This document shows, piece by piece, positions 1 to 8,737 of a stretch of 64,000 nt of DNA (position 1 is the first letter of the stretch; each line of letters starts with the position of its first letter). The notes below the pieces were generated by a model. The model was not told the origin of the DNA, did no database searches, and saw only the letters and a list, made by a program, of their open reading frames with translations. Origin of the DNA: Halobacillus sp. Nhm2S1 (lineage in GTDB: Bacteria; Bacillota; Bacilli; Bacillales; Halobacillaceae); assembly GCF_019599545.1 (NCBI RefSeq), contig NZ_JAIEZV010000001.1:1054001-1118000 (forward strand), read 5' to 3'. The position numbers were made by a program, and so were the translations under genes.

Positions 1-401
1 CCACTCATATGGAGCATATTTTCACAGTCGATGATTTGGAATACTTACAACGCGGGGGCCGGGTAAGCCGAACCGCTGCATTTGTAGGCGGTTTACTGAA
101 AATCAAACCTCTCTTGCATATGGAGGATGGAAAACTTATTCCTCTTGAAAAAATCCGCGGTTCGAAAAAAGTTTTGAAACGCATGCTCGAAGTCATGGAT
201 GAGCGTGGAGCAGACCTCCAAAACCAGCGCATGGCTATCAGCCACGGAGATGATCTGGAAAGAGCCGAGCAGCTCGCGGAAATGATCAAAGAAACTTATG
301 GAACGAAAGAAATCCATATTGATTACGTCGGAGCAACCATTGGAGCCCACGCCGGACCAGGCACGATCGCCCTGTTCTTTTTAAATGACACCTATAAATA
401 A
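1..401 (+). CDS. DegV family protein, C-terminal part
   Basis: The reading frame is open from the left window edge, so the N-terminal half lies outside. About 133 residues remain. The segment [16 protein letters not shown] followed by a glycine-rich stretch and [13 protein letters not shown] matches the second domain of DegV proteins. The C-terminal [13 protein letters not shown] is the usual family ending. DegV proteins bind a fatty acid and in Firmicutes serve as FakB subunits, presenting it to the kinase FakA for phospholipid synthesis. Which of several paralogues this is cannot be told from the C-terminus. The ATG at position 9 is internal, not a start. Confidence 0.9.
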   Translation, partial: THMEHIFTVDDLEYLQRGGRVSRTAAFVGGLLKIKPLLHMEDGKLIPLEKIRGSKKVLKRMLEVMDERGADLQNQRMAISHGDDLERAEQLAEMIKETYGTKEIHIDYVGATIGAHAGPGTIALFFLNDTYK

Positions 402-451
402 ACATTCCCAAATACATGTAACCCTACTCCCTTAATTACGACTAATAACTA

Positions 452-506
452 AAGGCACAGAGAGGTTGGGTACGCTCTTTCATGAGAGCGTTCCACCTTT
501 TGCCTT
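452..506 (+). other. Long three-part hairpin upstream of the lipoprotein gene
   Basis: Three stacked complementary arms enclose one hairpin: AAGGCA (452-457) with TGCCTT (501-506), GGTTGG (464-469) with CCACC (493-497, one bulge), and ACGCTCT (472-478) with AGAGCGT (485-491). It sits between the degV stop and the ribosome-binding site of the next gene. There is no clear T-tract, so it may be a 5' leader structure or a weak terminator for degV. Confidence 0.45.
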
Positions 507-533
507 GCCAAGTCTAATATAGGGGGTCTTTTT

Positions 534-1460
534 ATGTACAGAAAAAGAAAAATGATCTTACTTATTTTCACCCTCACCATGCTGCTTGCCGCATGCAGCG
601 GAGAAGACAACAGCAAAGCACCTACAGGTGAAGAATCCACAAGCGAAAGTAGCTTCGACAATGCCAATGAGTCGATGAATACGGAGACAAAAGAAGCATC
701 GAAAAGCGGTCTATCAGAAGCACCAGGTACACCGGAGAATGACATAGAGCAAGCGGAAGCCCAACAAGAAAGAATGATGATCTACGAAGCACACATCGAC
801 CTTGAAACCAAAGATTTTGATAACTTCCAACAAAACCTCCAGTCACAAATGAATCAACATGGAGCTTATATGGTAGAAACCAATGTTCACAAAACGGAAC
901 GCGGAAACAGGCAAGGCCATATTCGAATTCGAGTCCCTCAACCGAACTTTGAAGGTTTATTGAGCGGTTTTGAGACTATATCAGACCAAATCATATCCAG
1001 GAATATAAATAGTAGAGACGTGACGAAGAACTATGTGGACCTGAAGGCAAGGTTAAAAGCAAAAGAGGAAATCGAAGCAAGGCTTCTAAGTTTTTTGGAA
1101 GAAGCCACTGCCACAGAAGACTTAGTGGAAATATCTCAAGACCTTGAACGCGTACAATCAGACATTGAATCTCTGAAGGGGGAGATGAACTACTTAGAAA
1201 ATCAAAGCGACTTTTCCACCATAACCATTTCCTTTACTGAAACCAAGGTTGTCGTCGGTAGAGTTGATCAACAAGACTTGAACACCTGGGAACGAACAAA
1301 ACAAGCCTTTTTCAAAAGCATTAACGGGATAACAAGTATTGCCTCATGGCTTTTTATCGCAGCAGTAGGCTACTCCCCAGTCGTTATTCCTGTGCTCATC
1401 GTCATTGCCCTAGGGATCTGGCTGCGTAAAAAAAGAAAAAGCAAGTCTGATGACAAATAA
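534..1460 (+). CDS. DUF4349 domain lipoprotein
   Basis: A 308-residue exported lipoprotein. It has a short basic N-terminus, a hydrophobic core and the lipobox LAAC (Cys21), followed by a Ser/Thr/Glu-rich linker. The region from about residue 75 to 240 matches the DUF4349 pattern, with a coiled-coil centre (LKAKEEIEARLLSFLEEA, then LERVQSDIESLKGEMNYLENQ). A transmembrane helix follows near 265-290, ending in a basic cytoplasmic tail. It would be held by lipid at the N-terminus and by a helix at the C-terminus. The ribosome-binding site AGGGGG precedes the ATG. The biochemical role of DUF4349 is unknown. Confidence 0.85.
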   Translation: MYRKRKMILLIFTLTMLLAACSGEDNSKAPTGEESTSESSFDNANESMNTETKEASKSGLSEAPGTPENDIEQAEAQQERMMIYEAHIDLETKDFDNFQQNLQSQMNQHGAYMVETNVHKTERGNRQGHIRIRVPQPNFEGLLSGFETISDQIISRNINSRDVTKNYVDLKARLKAKEEIEARLLSFLEEATATEDLVEISQDLERVQSDIESLKGEMNYLENQSDFSTITISFTETKVVVGRVDQQDLNTWERTKQAFFKSINGITSIASWLFIAAVGYSPVVIPVLIVIALGIWLRKKRKSKSDDK

Positions 1461-1489
1461 ATGCTTACCAAAAACAATTCAACAATAAA

Positions 1490-1516
1490 AACAGGCCCAA
1501 GCTGGGCCTGTTTTTC
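1490..1516. terminator. Bidirectional terminator between DUF4349 gene and amylase homologue
   Basis: AACAGGCCCA (1490-1499) pairs with TGGGCCTGTT (1503-1512), followed by a T-run on the plus strand and preceded by an A-run. It serves both convergent genes. Confidence 0.85.
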
Positions 1517-1518
1517 AT

Positions 1519-2931
1519 TTATCTTTTGTCCGCTTTCCGATTCTTCAAGCTGATTACCGTAACCGCTATGACAAACAAAGAGAGTACTCCACCGACGAAC
1601 CCTATAAACAGCCAGTTATAGCCGCTATTAGGTTCAACGATGAAGACGTCAGCTGTTTCACGTTCCATACCAAGGCGGTAGGACCCATCGCTTTGCTGAC
1701 GGACAAGACCATCATGAAGCAAACCTCTTAACTGGTGGTCATCTTCCATACCTTCCAGGGTCATGGTGCGGGTCTCTTCTGCATTATTGAGGGCTACAAC
1801 CATGTCATTACCATCATATGTGCGTTTGAAAACGACAAGTCCGTCCTCGTTGTACAGTTCGCGATACTCCCCTCTGGTAAGGGCTGGAAACTGTTCTCTC
1901 ATCGAATTCAGTTTTTCTATCCGTTTTTTCAGTTTTTCATCCCCGGCTTTAAAATTCATCATCGGGAGATTTTGCGGATCTCCTCCATCATCTATAGGGG
2001 TTTCGGTTCCGTAGTACACAACCGGGACACCCGGGACCGTGTATATATACGTTAAAGCCAGCTGCCATCTTGTAATCGGATTTTGCCCTTTTACGACAGC
2101 TTCATGTGTAAAACGAGACACATCATAAAAGTCCAGCTGGTGCGGCTGTGAAAGATTCTCTTCTGCTCGAAGATCGTTTAGAGAGTTGCCTGATTGATTA
2201 AAAGACTCTCTTGTCACCTTTCTGAACGGATGATCTTCTTCAATCGAAGAAGTGTACTTAATCAGAGGGGCCTCCTGCAAAGACGTTCCACTTAAATCCG
2301 ATTCATTCATGATAATTCGGAAACCATCTACCCCCGTCTCTTCTTTCCAAAAATCCATCGTTTCTTTAAAGTAAGTGGCTACATTTTCCCTTTCCAAAGC
2401 AACCTGAGGCAATTGATCAAACCACGGATGCTCGCTGGAAACCTCTTCCCCTGTCAGCCAGCCGGACTCATCATTACTTTCTGTCCACGGATGGTTCTCA
2501 GATACAAATCCTGCAGGAAGATCAAAAAGCACTTTTAAATCTCGGGCATGAGCTTCTTCCACCACTTCTCTCGCTTCTTCCATCGTTCCGAAATGTTCTT
2601 CAACATTTCGGAAGTCTGATACGTGGAAACCGTGGTAGCTGTCTCCATCATTCTGCATAATCGGAGAGAGTTGAATGGTGGTAAAACCCAATTCTTTTAT
2701 GTAATCCAGTTGATCGACAATCCCAGATAAGTCCCCACCATGATACGCGTTGGGGTTTTCCAAATCTACGCCTTCATTGTTGTTCATATCTCCGTTCATA
2801 AAACGATCGACAACAATATAATAAACGCTTTCATCCTGCCATTGCCTTTCTCCGCTAACTTCAGCCTTTGCTGTCACAGGCAACCCTAAAAAAAACGGGA
2901 GGCATGCCAACAGCATGATTGCTCTTTTCAT
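1519..2931 (-). CDS. Membrane-anchored GH13 alpha-amylase homologue lacking catalytic residues
   Basis: A 470-residue protein with a signal peptide (about 1-22), a GH13-like barrel and a C-terminal transmembrane anchor with basic tail. YYIVVDRFMNGD, YHGGDLSGI and VPVVYYGTE place it in the alpha-amylase family. The catalytic regions are degenerate. Region II reads GFRII (203-207) where the nucleophile Asp of GFRxD should be. Region IV reads FYD (268-270) instead of NHD. Region I has DLPAGF instead of a DxxxNH motif. No acid/base Glu motif was seen, and the barrel looks shortened around region III. I infer a pseudoenzyme, possibly a cell-surface glucan binder. The start chosen has AGGGGG upstream; an ORF nine codons longer lacks one. 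Confidence 0.85.
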   Translation of the reverse strand: MKRAIMLLACLPFFLGLPVTAKAEVSGERQWQDESVYYIVVDRFMNGDMNNNEGVDLENPNAYHGGDLSGIVDQLDYIKELGFTTIQLSPIMQNDGDSYHGFHVSDFRNVEEHFGTMEEAREVVEEAHARDLKVLFDLPAGFVSENHPWTESNDESGWLTGEEVSSEHPWFDQLPQVALERENVATYFKETMDFWKEETGVDGFRIIMNESDLSGTSLQEAPLIKYTSSIEEDHPFRKVTRESFNQSGNSLNDLRAEENLSQPHQLDFYDVSRFTHEAVVKGQNPITRWQLALTYIYTVPGVPVVYYGTETPIDDGGDPQNLPMMNFKAGDEKLKKRIEKLNSMREQFPALTRGEYRELYNEDGLVVFKRTYDGNDMVVALNNAEETRTMTLEGMEDDHQLRGLLHDGLVRQQSDGSYRLGMERETADVFIVEPNSGYNWLFIGFVGGVLSLFVIAVTVISLKNRKADKR

Positions 2932-3050
2932 CTTCTGTGTCCCCCTTACAGATGTCATACCTCATTCTAGAGTAGCCCTTCCCCCCTTACTCCGTCAATC
3001 TCCTGCTCAATTCTCCATGAAATTGACACAGGTCTCCCTCTCTCCATTAA

Positions 3051-3080
3051 AAAATACAGACCCAAGGAGGTCTGTATTAA
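3051..3080 (-). terminator. Minus-strand terminator, probably for the nag operon
   Basis: AATACAGACC (3053-3062) pairs with GGTCTGTATT (3069-3078). Read on the minus strand, the stem is followed by a T-run. It lies about 190 bp beyond the last gene of the nag operon, with a repeat copy in between. Confidence 0.65.
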
Positions 3081-3109
3081 GCAGATTCAAATTCCAAATA
3101 TAGAAACTA

Positions 3110-3270
3110 AACATAAGCTCCTGATCATTAAAGACTTAATCTCGAGATACTTTCAGGGTTCGTTGCCTTATTAGGAGTCAGGGCTCCGCGCCCGGCCCAC
3201 GGAAAGCGGACGGTTTCCCGCAGCCCCTAAACTTCCACAAAATTATAGAAACTAAGACTTCATCAATACT
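3110..3270. repeat. Dispersed repeat, short decayed copy (copy F)
   Basis: Left end AAAGACTTAATCTCGAGA (3130-3147) and right end ATAGAAACTAAGACTTC (3245-3261) are diverged forms of the 18-bp inverted termini. The left flank ACATAAGCTCCT is the reverse complement of the R-flank (AGGGAGCTTAT) of the full copies. Internal pieces (CAGGGTTCGTTGCCTTATTAGG, GCCCACGGAAAGCG) match the full copies. Nothing else was seen in the 2932-3270 gap beyond this and the terminator. Confidence 0.75.
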
Positions 3271-3984
3271 TTAGAAAGAGATGCGTTTGTAGGCTTTCAT
3301 CATGGCTTGGTTATGTTGGTCAGATCCGTCGATGTTGCCACTTTTGAAAATGGGAGGCGTGTCCCCGTTTTCTGCGATTCCCTCAATTGTTCTTGTCATG
3401 AGTTCGTGTAAAATTCCCGCTCCAACTACAGAAGAAACGGGTGAATAAGATCGATCTCCCTTTTGTATAATCGTATCCCCCACAGGAACTTCCATGTCGA
3501 TGACATCATCTACGACATCCTCAAGCCTCTGATTGCTGCTGTGCCGCGAAGGTTGACTTTCTTTATAACAGAGAGATGTTAAAGCGACGGTGTACAACCC
3601 TATCCCCCTACAGTAAATGGCTGTTTCAATAGGAGCTGGATTTCTGCCGGAAGTAGAAATAATTAAGACTGCATCTTTTTTCTGCAAATCTTCCTTTATC
3701 AAATATGGCTGTACCACTCCTGATTTGCGTTCATTTTCACTAGCCTGCCTTGCTCCTCGATGCAGCATCAGTTCTTCAATCATTATTGGATGCACAGGGA
3801 CAAGCCCTCCCGCTCGGTAAAAAACTTCCTGAGCAAGCAAACTGGAGTGGCCGCAGCCAAATGTATGGATAACTCCTCCTGCTTGAATAATCCGGGAAAA
3901 GCGATCACTGATCTTATCGAATTTATAGGATTGGGAGGATTCAATATCCAATAATTTCTGGGAGGCTATTGTTAAATAGTTCAT
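3271..3984 (-). CDS. SIS domain (sugar isomerase) protein of the nag operon
   Basis: A 237-residue protein of the uncharacterised SIS-domain group annotated as UPF0309/COG4821. The phosphosugar-binding SIS fold is shown by VIHTFGCGHSSLLAQEVFYRAGG, by VLIISTSGRNPAPIE (the Ser/Thr loop that grips the sugar phosphate), and by GAGILHELM near the end. It is the last gene of the operon, 10 bp after nagR. A role on a phosphorylated amino sugar is inferred from position only. The chosen ATG has AAGGAG six bases upstream; an ORF extending 37 codons further runs into nagR and is rejected. Confidence 0.8.
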   Translation of the reverse strand: MNYLTIASQKLLDIESSQSYKFDKISDRFSRIIQAGGVIHTFGCGHSSLLAQEVFYRAGGLVPVHPIMIEELMLHRGARQASENERKSGVVQPYLIKEDLQKKDAVLIISTSGRNPAPIETAIYCRGIGLYTVALTSLCYKESQPSRHSSNQRLEDVVDDVIDMEVPVGDTIIQKGDRSYSPVSSVVGAGILHELMTRTIEGIAENGDTPPIFKSGNIDGSDQHNQAMMKAYKRISF

Positions 3985-3994
3985 TTGGAACTCC

Positions 3995-4726
3995 TTATCG
4001 ATCAATATCTGTAATGAATTTATACCGATCAGCGCGGTAAGTAGATTTAACGACCTCAAACGGTACATTGTGAGCAAGAAAGCTTTTTCGTTCAATATGA
4101 AGTACCGGAGAGTGAGGGGGAATGTTTAAATAGTTCGCTTCTTCCTCATCTGCAGCGCGCGCTTCAATGATTTGACGTGCTTGACTAATCGCCATACCCA
4201 ATTCATGTTCTACATAATTATAGATCGATCCTTGGACGATTTCTTCAGATAAATCAGGCAGCAATTCCTTGGGCATAAAGGTGTTTTCGATTGCCATAGG
4301 TTTTTCATCCGCCATTCTTATTCGTTGGATCCCATACACCTTTTTCCCTTCTTCCAAATTCAGTTTCTCACGGATATCTCTCGGGGCTTCAATAACATCA
4401 AAGGCCAGCAGCCGACTGCTCGATGTCATCCCTCTCTTTTTCATGTCTTCCGTAAAACTCGTCAAACCTTTTAGTGGCTGTTCGATTTTCTTTTCTGCGA
4501 CATAAGTCCCTTTTCCTTTTTCCCGATAAAGAACGCCTGCGTTCACCAAATTTGTCACTGCCTGTCTTACAGTCATGCGACTGACTTCAAAACGCTCGGA
4601 AAGCTCACGCTCGGACGGGATCATTCTACCGGCTTCAAACTCTTCTTCTTCTATTTTTTGTTTCAGGTATTCTTCAATCTGATAATACAATGGTAACGGA
4701 ACGTTTTTCTTTAACAAGGGATTCAT
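3995..4726 (-). CDS. nagR: GntR/HutC-family repressor of N-acetylglucosamine use
   Basis: A 243-residue regulator. The N-terminal winged helix (about 10-75) shows PSERELSERFEVSRMTVRQAVTNLVNAG, typical of GntR proteins, and is followed by a UTRA ligand domain (about 95-235). It matches B. subtilis NagR (YvoA), which releases DNA on binding glucosamine-6-phosphate or N-acetylglucosamine-6-phosphate. Its ATG overlaps the nagB stop by 4 bp, so the two are translationally coupled. A DasR/NagR-type operator upstream of the PTS gene suggests it controls this operon. Confidence 0.92.
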   Translation of the reverse strand: MNPLLKKNVPLPLYYQIEEYLKQKIEEEEFEAGRMIPSERELSERFEVSRMTVRQAVTNLVNAGVLYREKGKGTYVAEKKIEQPLKGLTSFTEDMKKRGMTSSSRLLAFDVIEAPRDIREKLNLEEGKKVYGIQRIRMADEKPMAIENTFMPKELLPDLSEEIVQGSIYNYVEHELGMAISQARQIIEARAADEEEANYLNIPPHSPVLHIERKSFLAHNVPFEVVKSTYRADRYKFITDIDR

Positions 4727-5460
4727 CCTTTCCGTTGGACTTTCTTATACGCATCTTCATCAACGATCAGGGTAAGGTCGTGATGGCTTTTCAGTGAAGA
4801 AGCAGGGAAATCTTCGTCAGTCTCTCCATGAAGCAGCTGGTAAATGGCATCCGATTTCCGATCACCAGAAGCTAAAAGGATGATTTTTTGACTTTTCAAT
4901 ATGGAACGAATGCCCATCGTGATCGCCTTCGTCGGTACATCTTCCATAGATTCAAAGAATCGGGCATTGGCTTCTCTCGTTGAATCGGTCAGGTGTACAA
5001 TATGGGTCTCACTATCAAACGAAGTGCCTGGTTCATTAAAACCGATGTGGCCATTTTCACCAATACCGAGAAGCTGTAGATCAGGGGGGCCGATCGTATC
5101 AATCACTTCTTCATAACGTCTACATTCTTGTACCAAATCCTCTGCTTTCCCAAAAGGGATGTACGTGTTCTTTTCATCGATGTTAATAGACTGAAAGAAG
5201 TTTTGATTCATAAAGTAGCGATAACTCTGATGATGCTCGGGATCCAGACCGACGTATTCATCTAAATTGATGGTAGATAAAAAACGATAATCCGTTCGCC
5301 CCTCCTTATAACTATTGATTAATTCTTTGTACGTGCCAAGAGGGGTTCCTCCCGTAGCTAAGCCTAGCACAGTATCCGGCTTTTTTGTCATTTGTTCCTC
5401 AATCATTTGAGAAGCCGCCTGACTCATCTCCTTGTAATCCTTTGCAATGATGATGTTCAT
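4723..5460 (-). CDS. nagB: Glucosamine-6-phosphate deaminase
   Basis: A 245-residue protein, the normal length for bacilli. It converts glucosamine-6-phosphate to fructose-6-phosphate and ammonia, the last step bringing GlcNAc into glycolysis. GLATGGTPLGTYKEL forms the phosphate loop, NLDEYVGL carries the catalytic Asp, and GIGENGHIGFNEPG contains the active-site His and Glu. The start overlaps the nagA stop by 4 bp. Confidence 0.95.
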   Translation of the reverse strand: MNIIIAKDYKEMSQAASQMIEEQMTKKPDTVLGLATGGTPLGTYKELINSYKEGRTDYRFLSTINLDEYVGLDPEHHQSYRYFMNQNFFQSINIDEKNTYIPFGKAEDLVQECRRYEEVIDTIGPPDLQLLGIGENGHIGFNEPGTSFDSETHIVHLTDSTREANARFFESMEDVPTKAITMGIRSILKSQKIILLASGDRKSDAIYQLLHGETDEDFPASSLKSHHDLTLIVDEDAYKKVQRKG

Positions 5461-6644
5461 GTTGCTCCCCCTTCACAATTATAACTGATGATTCCACGGC
5501 AAATCGTTGTTACTACACACCCTTTTTCATCCAAAAGGACAAGGTCTGCATCTTTCCCTTTCGTAATGCTCCCTTTCCGATCATAAACCCCAAGCTCACG
5601 AGCTGCATTGGCGGAAGTCATTTTGACCAATTCATTAAGCTCAACCCCGGCGAAAGCGCGCATTTTTCTTGCCGCCTCTTCCAGTGTTAATATACTTCCT
5701 GCAAGCGTGCCGTCAGAGAGGCGGGCTTCCCCATTATTCACCGTTACATTCTGCCCGGCAAGGTCATAGGTGCCAGCAGGGAGGCACTTGGCCCTCATCG
5801 CATCTGTTATTAGGATCGTTCGGTCACTACCAAGAACCTGATAGGCTAGTCGAACCGCTTCCGGATGAATATGGATGTGATCGACAATCATCTCAACAAG
5901 AAGGGCAGGGTTCGTAAAAGCAGCGCCCACCAAGCCCGGTTCCCTGTGGTGCAGACCACTCATTTGATTGTATAAATGTGTGATATGGCTGGCCCCTTTT
6001 TCCACTGCTTCGTTGGCTTCATTCAAGGTAGCTTCACTATGTCCCAACGAACAGATAACCCCTTTCCTTCTCACCTCTTCAATAAAAGGAAGGGCCCCTT
6101 CCAACTCAGGTGCCAAAGTTATGAGTTTAATGTTTTGATGGCTTTCATTTTGCCATTGTTCGAAAAGATCGAGGGATGGTTTCGTAATATGCTCTAAAGG
6201 CTGAGCCCCTGCTTTAGATGGGGATATAAATGGACCTTCCAAGTGAATGCCGAGCACCTCTGCTTGTCCCTGTCCCTGTTCCTGTTTTTCAATGAATTCT
6301 CCTGCATTCGTGACTGCTTTAGTAATCCGCTCTTTTGACTGGGTCATCGTTGTAGCTAAGAAACTGGTCGTTCCTTCCTGGGGGAGCTGAACGGCCAGTC
6401 CATACAAAGCTTCTTCAGTAGCGTCCATGACATCATGACCATTCGCGCCATGAATGTGTACATCAATGAAACCTGGCAGAAGTGTAAGGTTTCTATCTTT
6501 CCCATCAATAACAGAAGCCTCACCCTTCACTACGAACCCTTCATGAATTTCTTCTATTTTCCCATCACGGACTGTTACAGAACCAGAGGGGATCGTCCTG
6601 TTTTCCGTCACAACAGTTACGTTCGCAATCACCAGATCACTCAT
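5457..6644 (-). CDS. nagA: N-acetylglucosamine-6-phosphate deacetylase
   Basis: A 395-residue amidohydrolase that removes acetate from GlcNAc-6-phosphate to feed NagB. The metal-binding HIH (His63 and His65) lies in PGFIDVHIHGANGHD. GHSEAT and ITHLYNQMSGLHHREPG supply further ligands and substrate contacts, and LITDAM carries the catalytic Asp. It overlaps the PTS gene upstream by 8 bp and nagB downstream by 4 bp. Confidence 0.95.
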   Translation of the reverse strand: MSDLVIANVTVVTENRTIPSGSVTVRDGKIEEIHEGFVVKGEASVIDGKDRNLTLLPGFIDVHIHGANGHDVMDATEEALYGLAVQLPQEGTTSFLATTMTQSKERITKAVTNAGEFIEKQEQGQGQAEVLGIHLEGPFISPSKAGAQPLEHITKPSLDLFEQWQNESHQNIKLITLAPELEGALPFIEEVRRKGVICSLGHSEATLNEANEAVEKGASHITHLYNQMSGLHHREPGLVGAAFTNPALLVEMIVDHIHIHPEAVRLAYQVLGSDRTILITDAMRAKCLPAGTYDLAGQNVTVNNGEARLSDGTLAGSILTLEEAARKMRAFAGVELNELVKMTSANAARELGVYDRKGSITKGKDADLVLLDEKGCVVTTICRGIISYNCEGGAT

Positions 6645-8574
6645 CTCCTTGGCCTCCTTCCTCTACTTTCACTACCCCTTTTTGACCTTTTTTCACATAC
6701 CCTTCTTTCAAAAGTTCCACAGTAGCTCTTTCCGCATTCGTGAAAATGAACGGGGTCACTACAGAAGGTGCGTTCGCTTTGACAAAGTCAAGATCCACTC
6801 GAAGCAATGGGGTTCCTTGTTCCACTTTTTGTCCAGATTCCACAAGCAATTCAAACCCATCTCCATCAAGCTTGACTGTATCCAATCCAACGTGAATCAG
6901 CATTTCCAATCCATTCTCAAGCTCAAGACCGATGGCATGCTTCGTAGGGAAAACTTGTAGGACCTTCCCGTTCACAGGAGAATGGAAAGTTTCCTCAGAT
7001 GGATCAATAGCAAAACCAGGCCCCATCATCCCTTGGGCAAAAACTTCATCTGGAACTTCAGCAAGAGGGAGCACTTTTCCATTCAACGGCATTTGAAAAT
7101 CTTCTTCTTTTACTTCCTTTGATGGAACCTTTTCTGCTCCTTGCTTTACAAGTGGTACTTGTTCATCCTGTACACCTTCAGAAACGTGATATCCATGCTC
7201 CATTTGATTCTTCATCGCATCAGCGACAAACTCGACAGAAGTACCTACAATCACTTGAAGGTTTCTTTTACCGATTCTCATCACTCCACGTGCACCTTGA
7301 CGCTTCAATTCCTTCTCATTGACTTTATCACGATCTTTCATTTCAAGACGGAGGCGAGTGGTACAATAATCCAACGTTTCGATGTTTTCAGGACCACCTA
7401 ATGCATGTAAATAATGGGAAGCCTTCACATCATAATCATTGCTTTCTGTTTCAGTGGACTCCTCTTCCATTTCCTCATCTTCTCTCCCTGGTGTTTTCAA
7501 ATCCAGTTTGACAATAAGGAAATAGAAAATCAGGAAGTAGATGGCTCCCATAAACAATCCGATTAAAATCAGAGTAAACGGATTCTGTGCAATGTTATAG
7601 TTCAGTAAATAGTCGATCAACCCTGCCGAAAAACCAAAGCCATGTCTGACATCAAAGACAAAAGCGAGAATCATCGACACACCGGTCAGCAAGGAGTGAA
7701 CGACATAAAGAAGGGGAGAAAGGAACATGAAAGAAAATTCGATCGGCTCGGTAACCCCTGTAATGAAGGAGGTCAAACCGATACTCAAAAACATTCCTCC
7801 GACAGCTGCCTTTCTCTCCTTTTTTGCTGCCGCATACATAGCGAGACATGCAGCCGGCAGACCGAACATCATGACAGGGAAAAAACCAGCCAAAAAGTAA
7901 CCAGCCGAAGGGTCGCCATTCAGGAAACGATTAATCTCTCCGCGCACAACATCTCCCGCCTCTGTTGTAAATGTTCCGAAATCAAACCAGATCAAAGCAT
8001 TCATAACATGGTGTAAACCGACGGGAATAAGCAGGCGGTTCAGCACACCATAGACACCTACGCCAAGTTCTCCTCCGTTCAAAATCCAATTTGCCGTAGA
8101 ATCAAGAACAGCTTGTGGATACACCCATACATATCCGAAAACAAAGGAAAGCACGACCATAACTGCTGAGGTGATGATCGGAACAAAGCGTTTGCCTCCG
8201 AAGAAAGATAGGAAATCCGGGAACTTTACATCATTGTACTTGTTGTAAAGCATCCCAGCGATGACACCAGCAATCACACCGGCGAAAACCCCCATATCCA
8301 CATCTTTATTTATAGCTTCTATTCCACTATCCAGGACCAAATAACCAATAGCACCTGCTAAAGCTGCCGCCCCATTTCCATCTTTCGCAAAACCCATCGC
8401 AATCCCGATGGCAAAAATAAGAGCCAAATTCCCGAGAATTCCGTTACCTGCTGCCGTAATAAACGGAATGTCCAACATATCTTCCATCCCTAATCTTACA
8501 AGTAAAGCCGCAGCCGGCAATGTAGCGATCGGGAACATTAATGATTTACCTATTCGTTGTAAAAAACTTAGCAT
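6637..8574 (-). CDS. nagE: PTS N-acetylglucosamine-specific transporter, EIICBA
   Basis: A 645-residue three-domain transporter that imports and phosphorylates GlcNAc. The EIIC membrane domain covers about 1-360, with the family motif GVTEPIEFSFMF. EIIB follows with its phosphocysteine Cys404 in LDYCTTRLRL. A linker leads to EIIA with phosphohistidine His561 in LIHVGLDTV. Because EIIA is fused, no separate EIIA-Glc is needed; B. subtilis NagP lacks this fusion. As first gene of nagE-nagA-nagB-nagR-SIS it makes the operon self-contained. GGAGG precedes the ATG. Confidence 0.92.
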   Translation of the reverse strand: MLSFLQRIGKSLMFPIATLPAAALLVRLGMEDMLDIPFITAAGNGILGNLALIFAIGIAMGFAKDGNGAAALAGAIGYLVLDSGIEAINKDVDMGVFAGVIAGVIAGMLYNKYNDVKFPDFLSFFGGKRFVPIITSAVMVVLSFVFGYVWVYPQAVLDSTANWILNGGELGVGVYGVLNRLLIPVGLHHVMNALIWFDFGTFTTEAGDVVRGEINRFLNGDPSAGYFLAGFFPVMMFGLPAACLAMYAAAKKERKAAVGGMFLSIGLTSFITGVTEPIEFSFMFLSPLLYVVHSLLTGVSMILAFVFDVRHGFGFSAGLIDYLLNYNIAQNPFTLILIGLFMGAIYFLIFYFLIVKLDLKTPGREDEEMEEESTETESNDYDVKASHYLHALGGPENIETLDYCTTRLRLEMKDRDKVNEKELKRQGARGVMRIGKRNLQVIVGTSVEFVADAMKNQMEHGYHVSEGVQDEQVPLVKQGAEKVPSKEVKEEDFQMPLNGKVLPLAEVPDEVFAQGMMGPGFAIDPSEETFHSPVNGKVLQVFPTKHAIGLELENGLEMLIHVGLDTVKLDGDGFELLVESGQKVEQGTPLLRVDLDFVKANAPSVVTPFIFTNAERATVELLKEGYVKKGQKGVVKVEEGGQGDE

Positions 8575-8594
8575 TCTTGCTAGCCTCCTCCAAT

Positions 8595-8608
8595 TTGAAA
8601 ACGTTTTA
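8595..8608 (-). promoter_or_regulatory. cre-like site upstream of the nag operon
   Basis: TGAAAACGTTTTAC fits the CcpA consensus WTGNAANCGNWNNCW except near its 3' end. Its position just upstream of the nagE ribosome-binding site suggests catabolite repression. Confidence 0.55.
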
Positions 8609-8636
8609 CTGAAGCCATCTTACCACCATGTTTTCT

Positions 8637-8652
8637 AGTTGTCTATACCAGT
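8637..8652 (-). promoter_or_regulatory. Probable NagR operator
   Basis: On the minus strand the site reads ACTGGTATAGACAACT, 13 of 16 matches to the dyad ACTGGTCTAGACCAGT bound by DasR/NagR-type repressors. It lies 63-78 bp upstream of the nagE start, and the operon encodes a NagR homologue. Confidence 0.65.
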
Positions 8653-8737
8653 ATGATATGTTTGAATATTCTATAAAAATACACTTATATTCTCCTTAGC
8701 TACATTTTCTACACATTTTCATGATTTAAACTTATTA

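Noticed and set aside
2915-3103. 62-codon plus-strand ORF downstream of the amylase gene
   Set aside because: It begins inside the amylase signal peptide region on the other strand and has no recognisable features.
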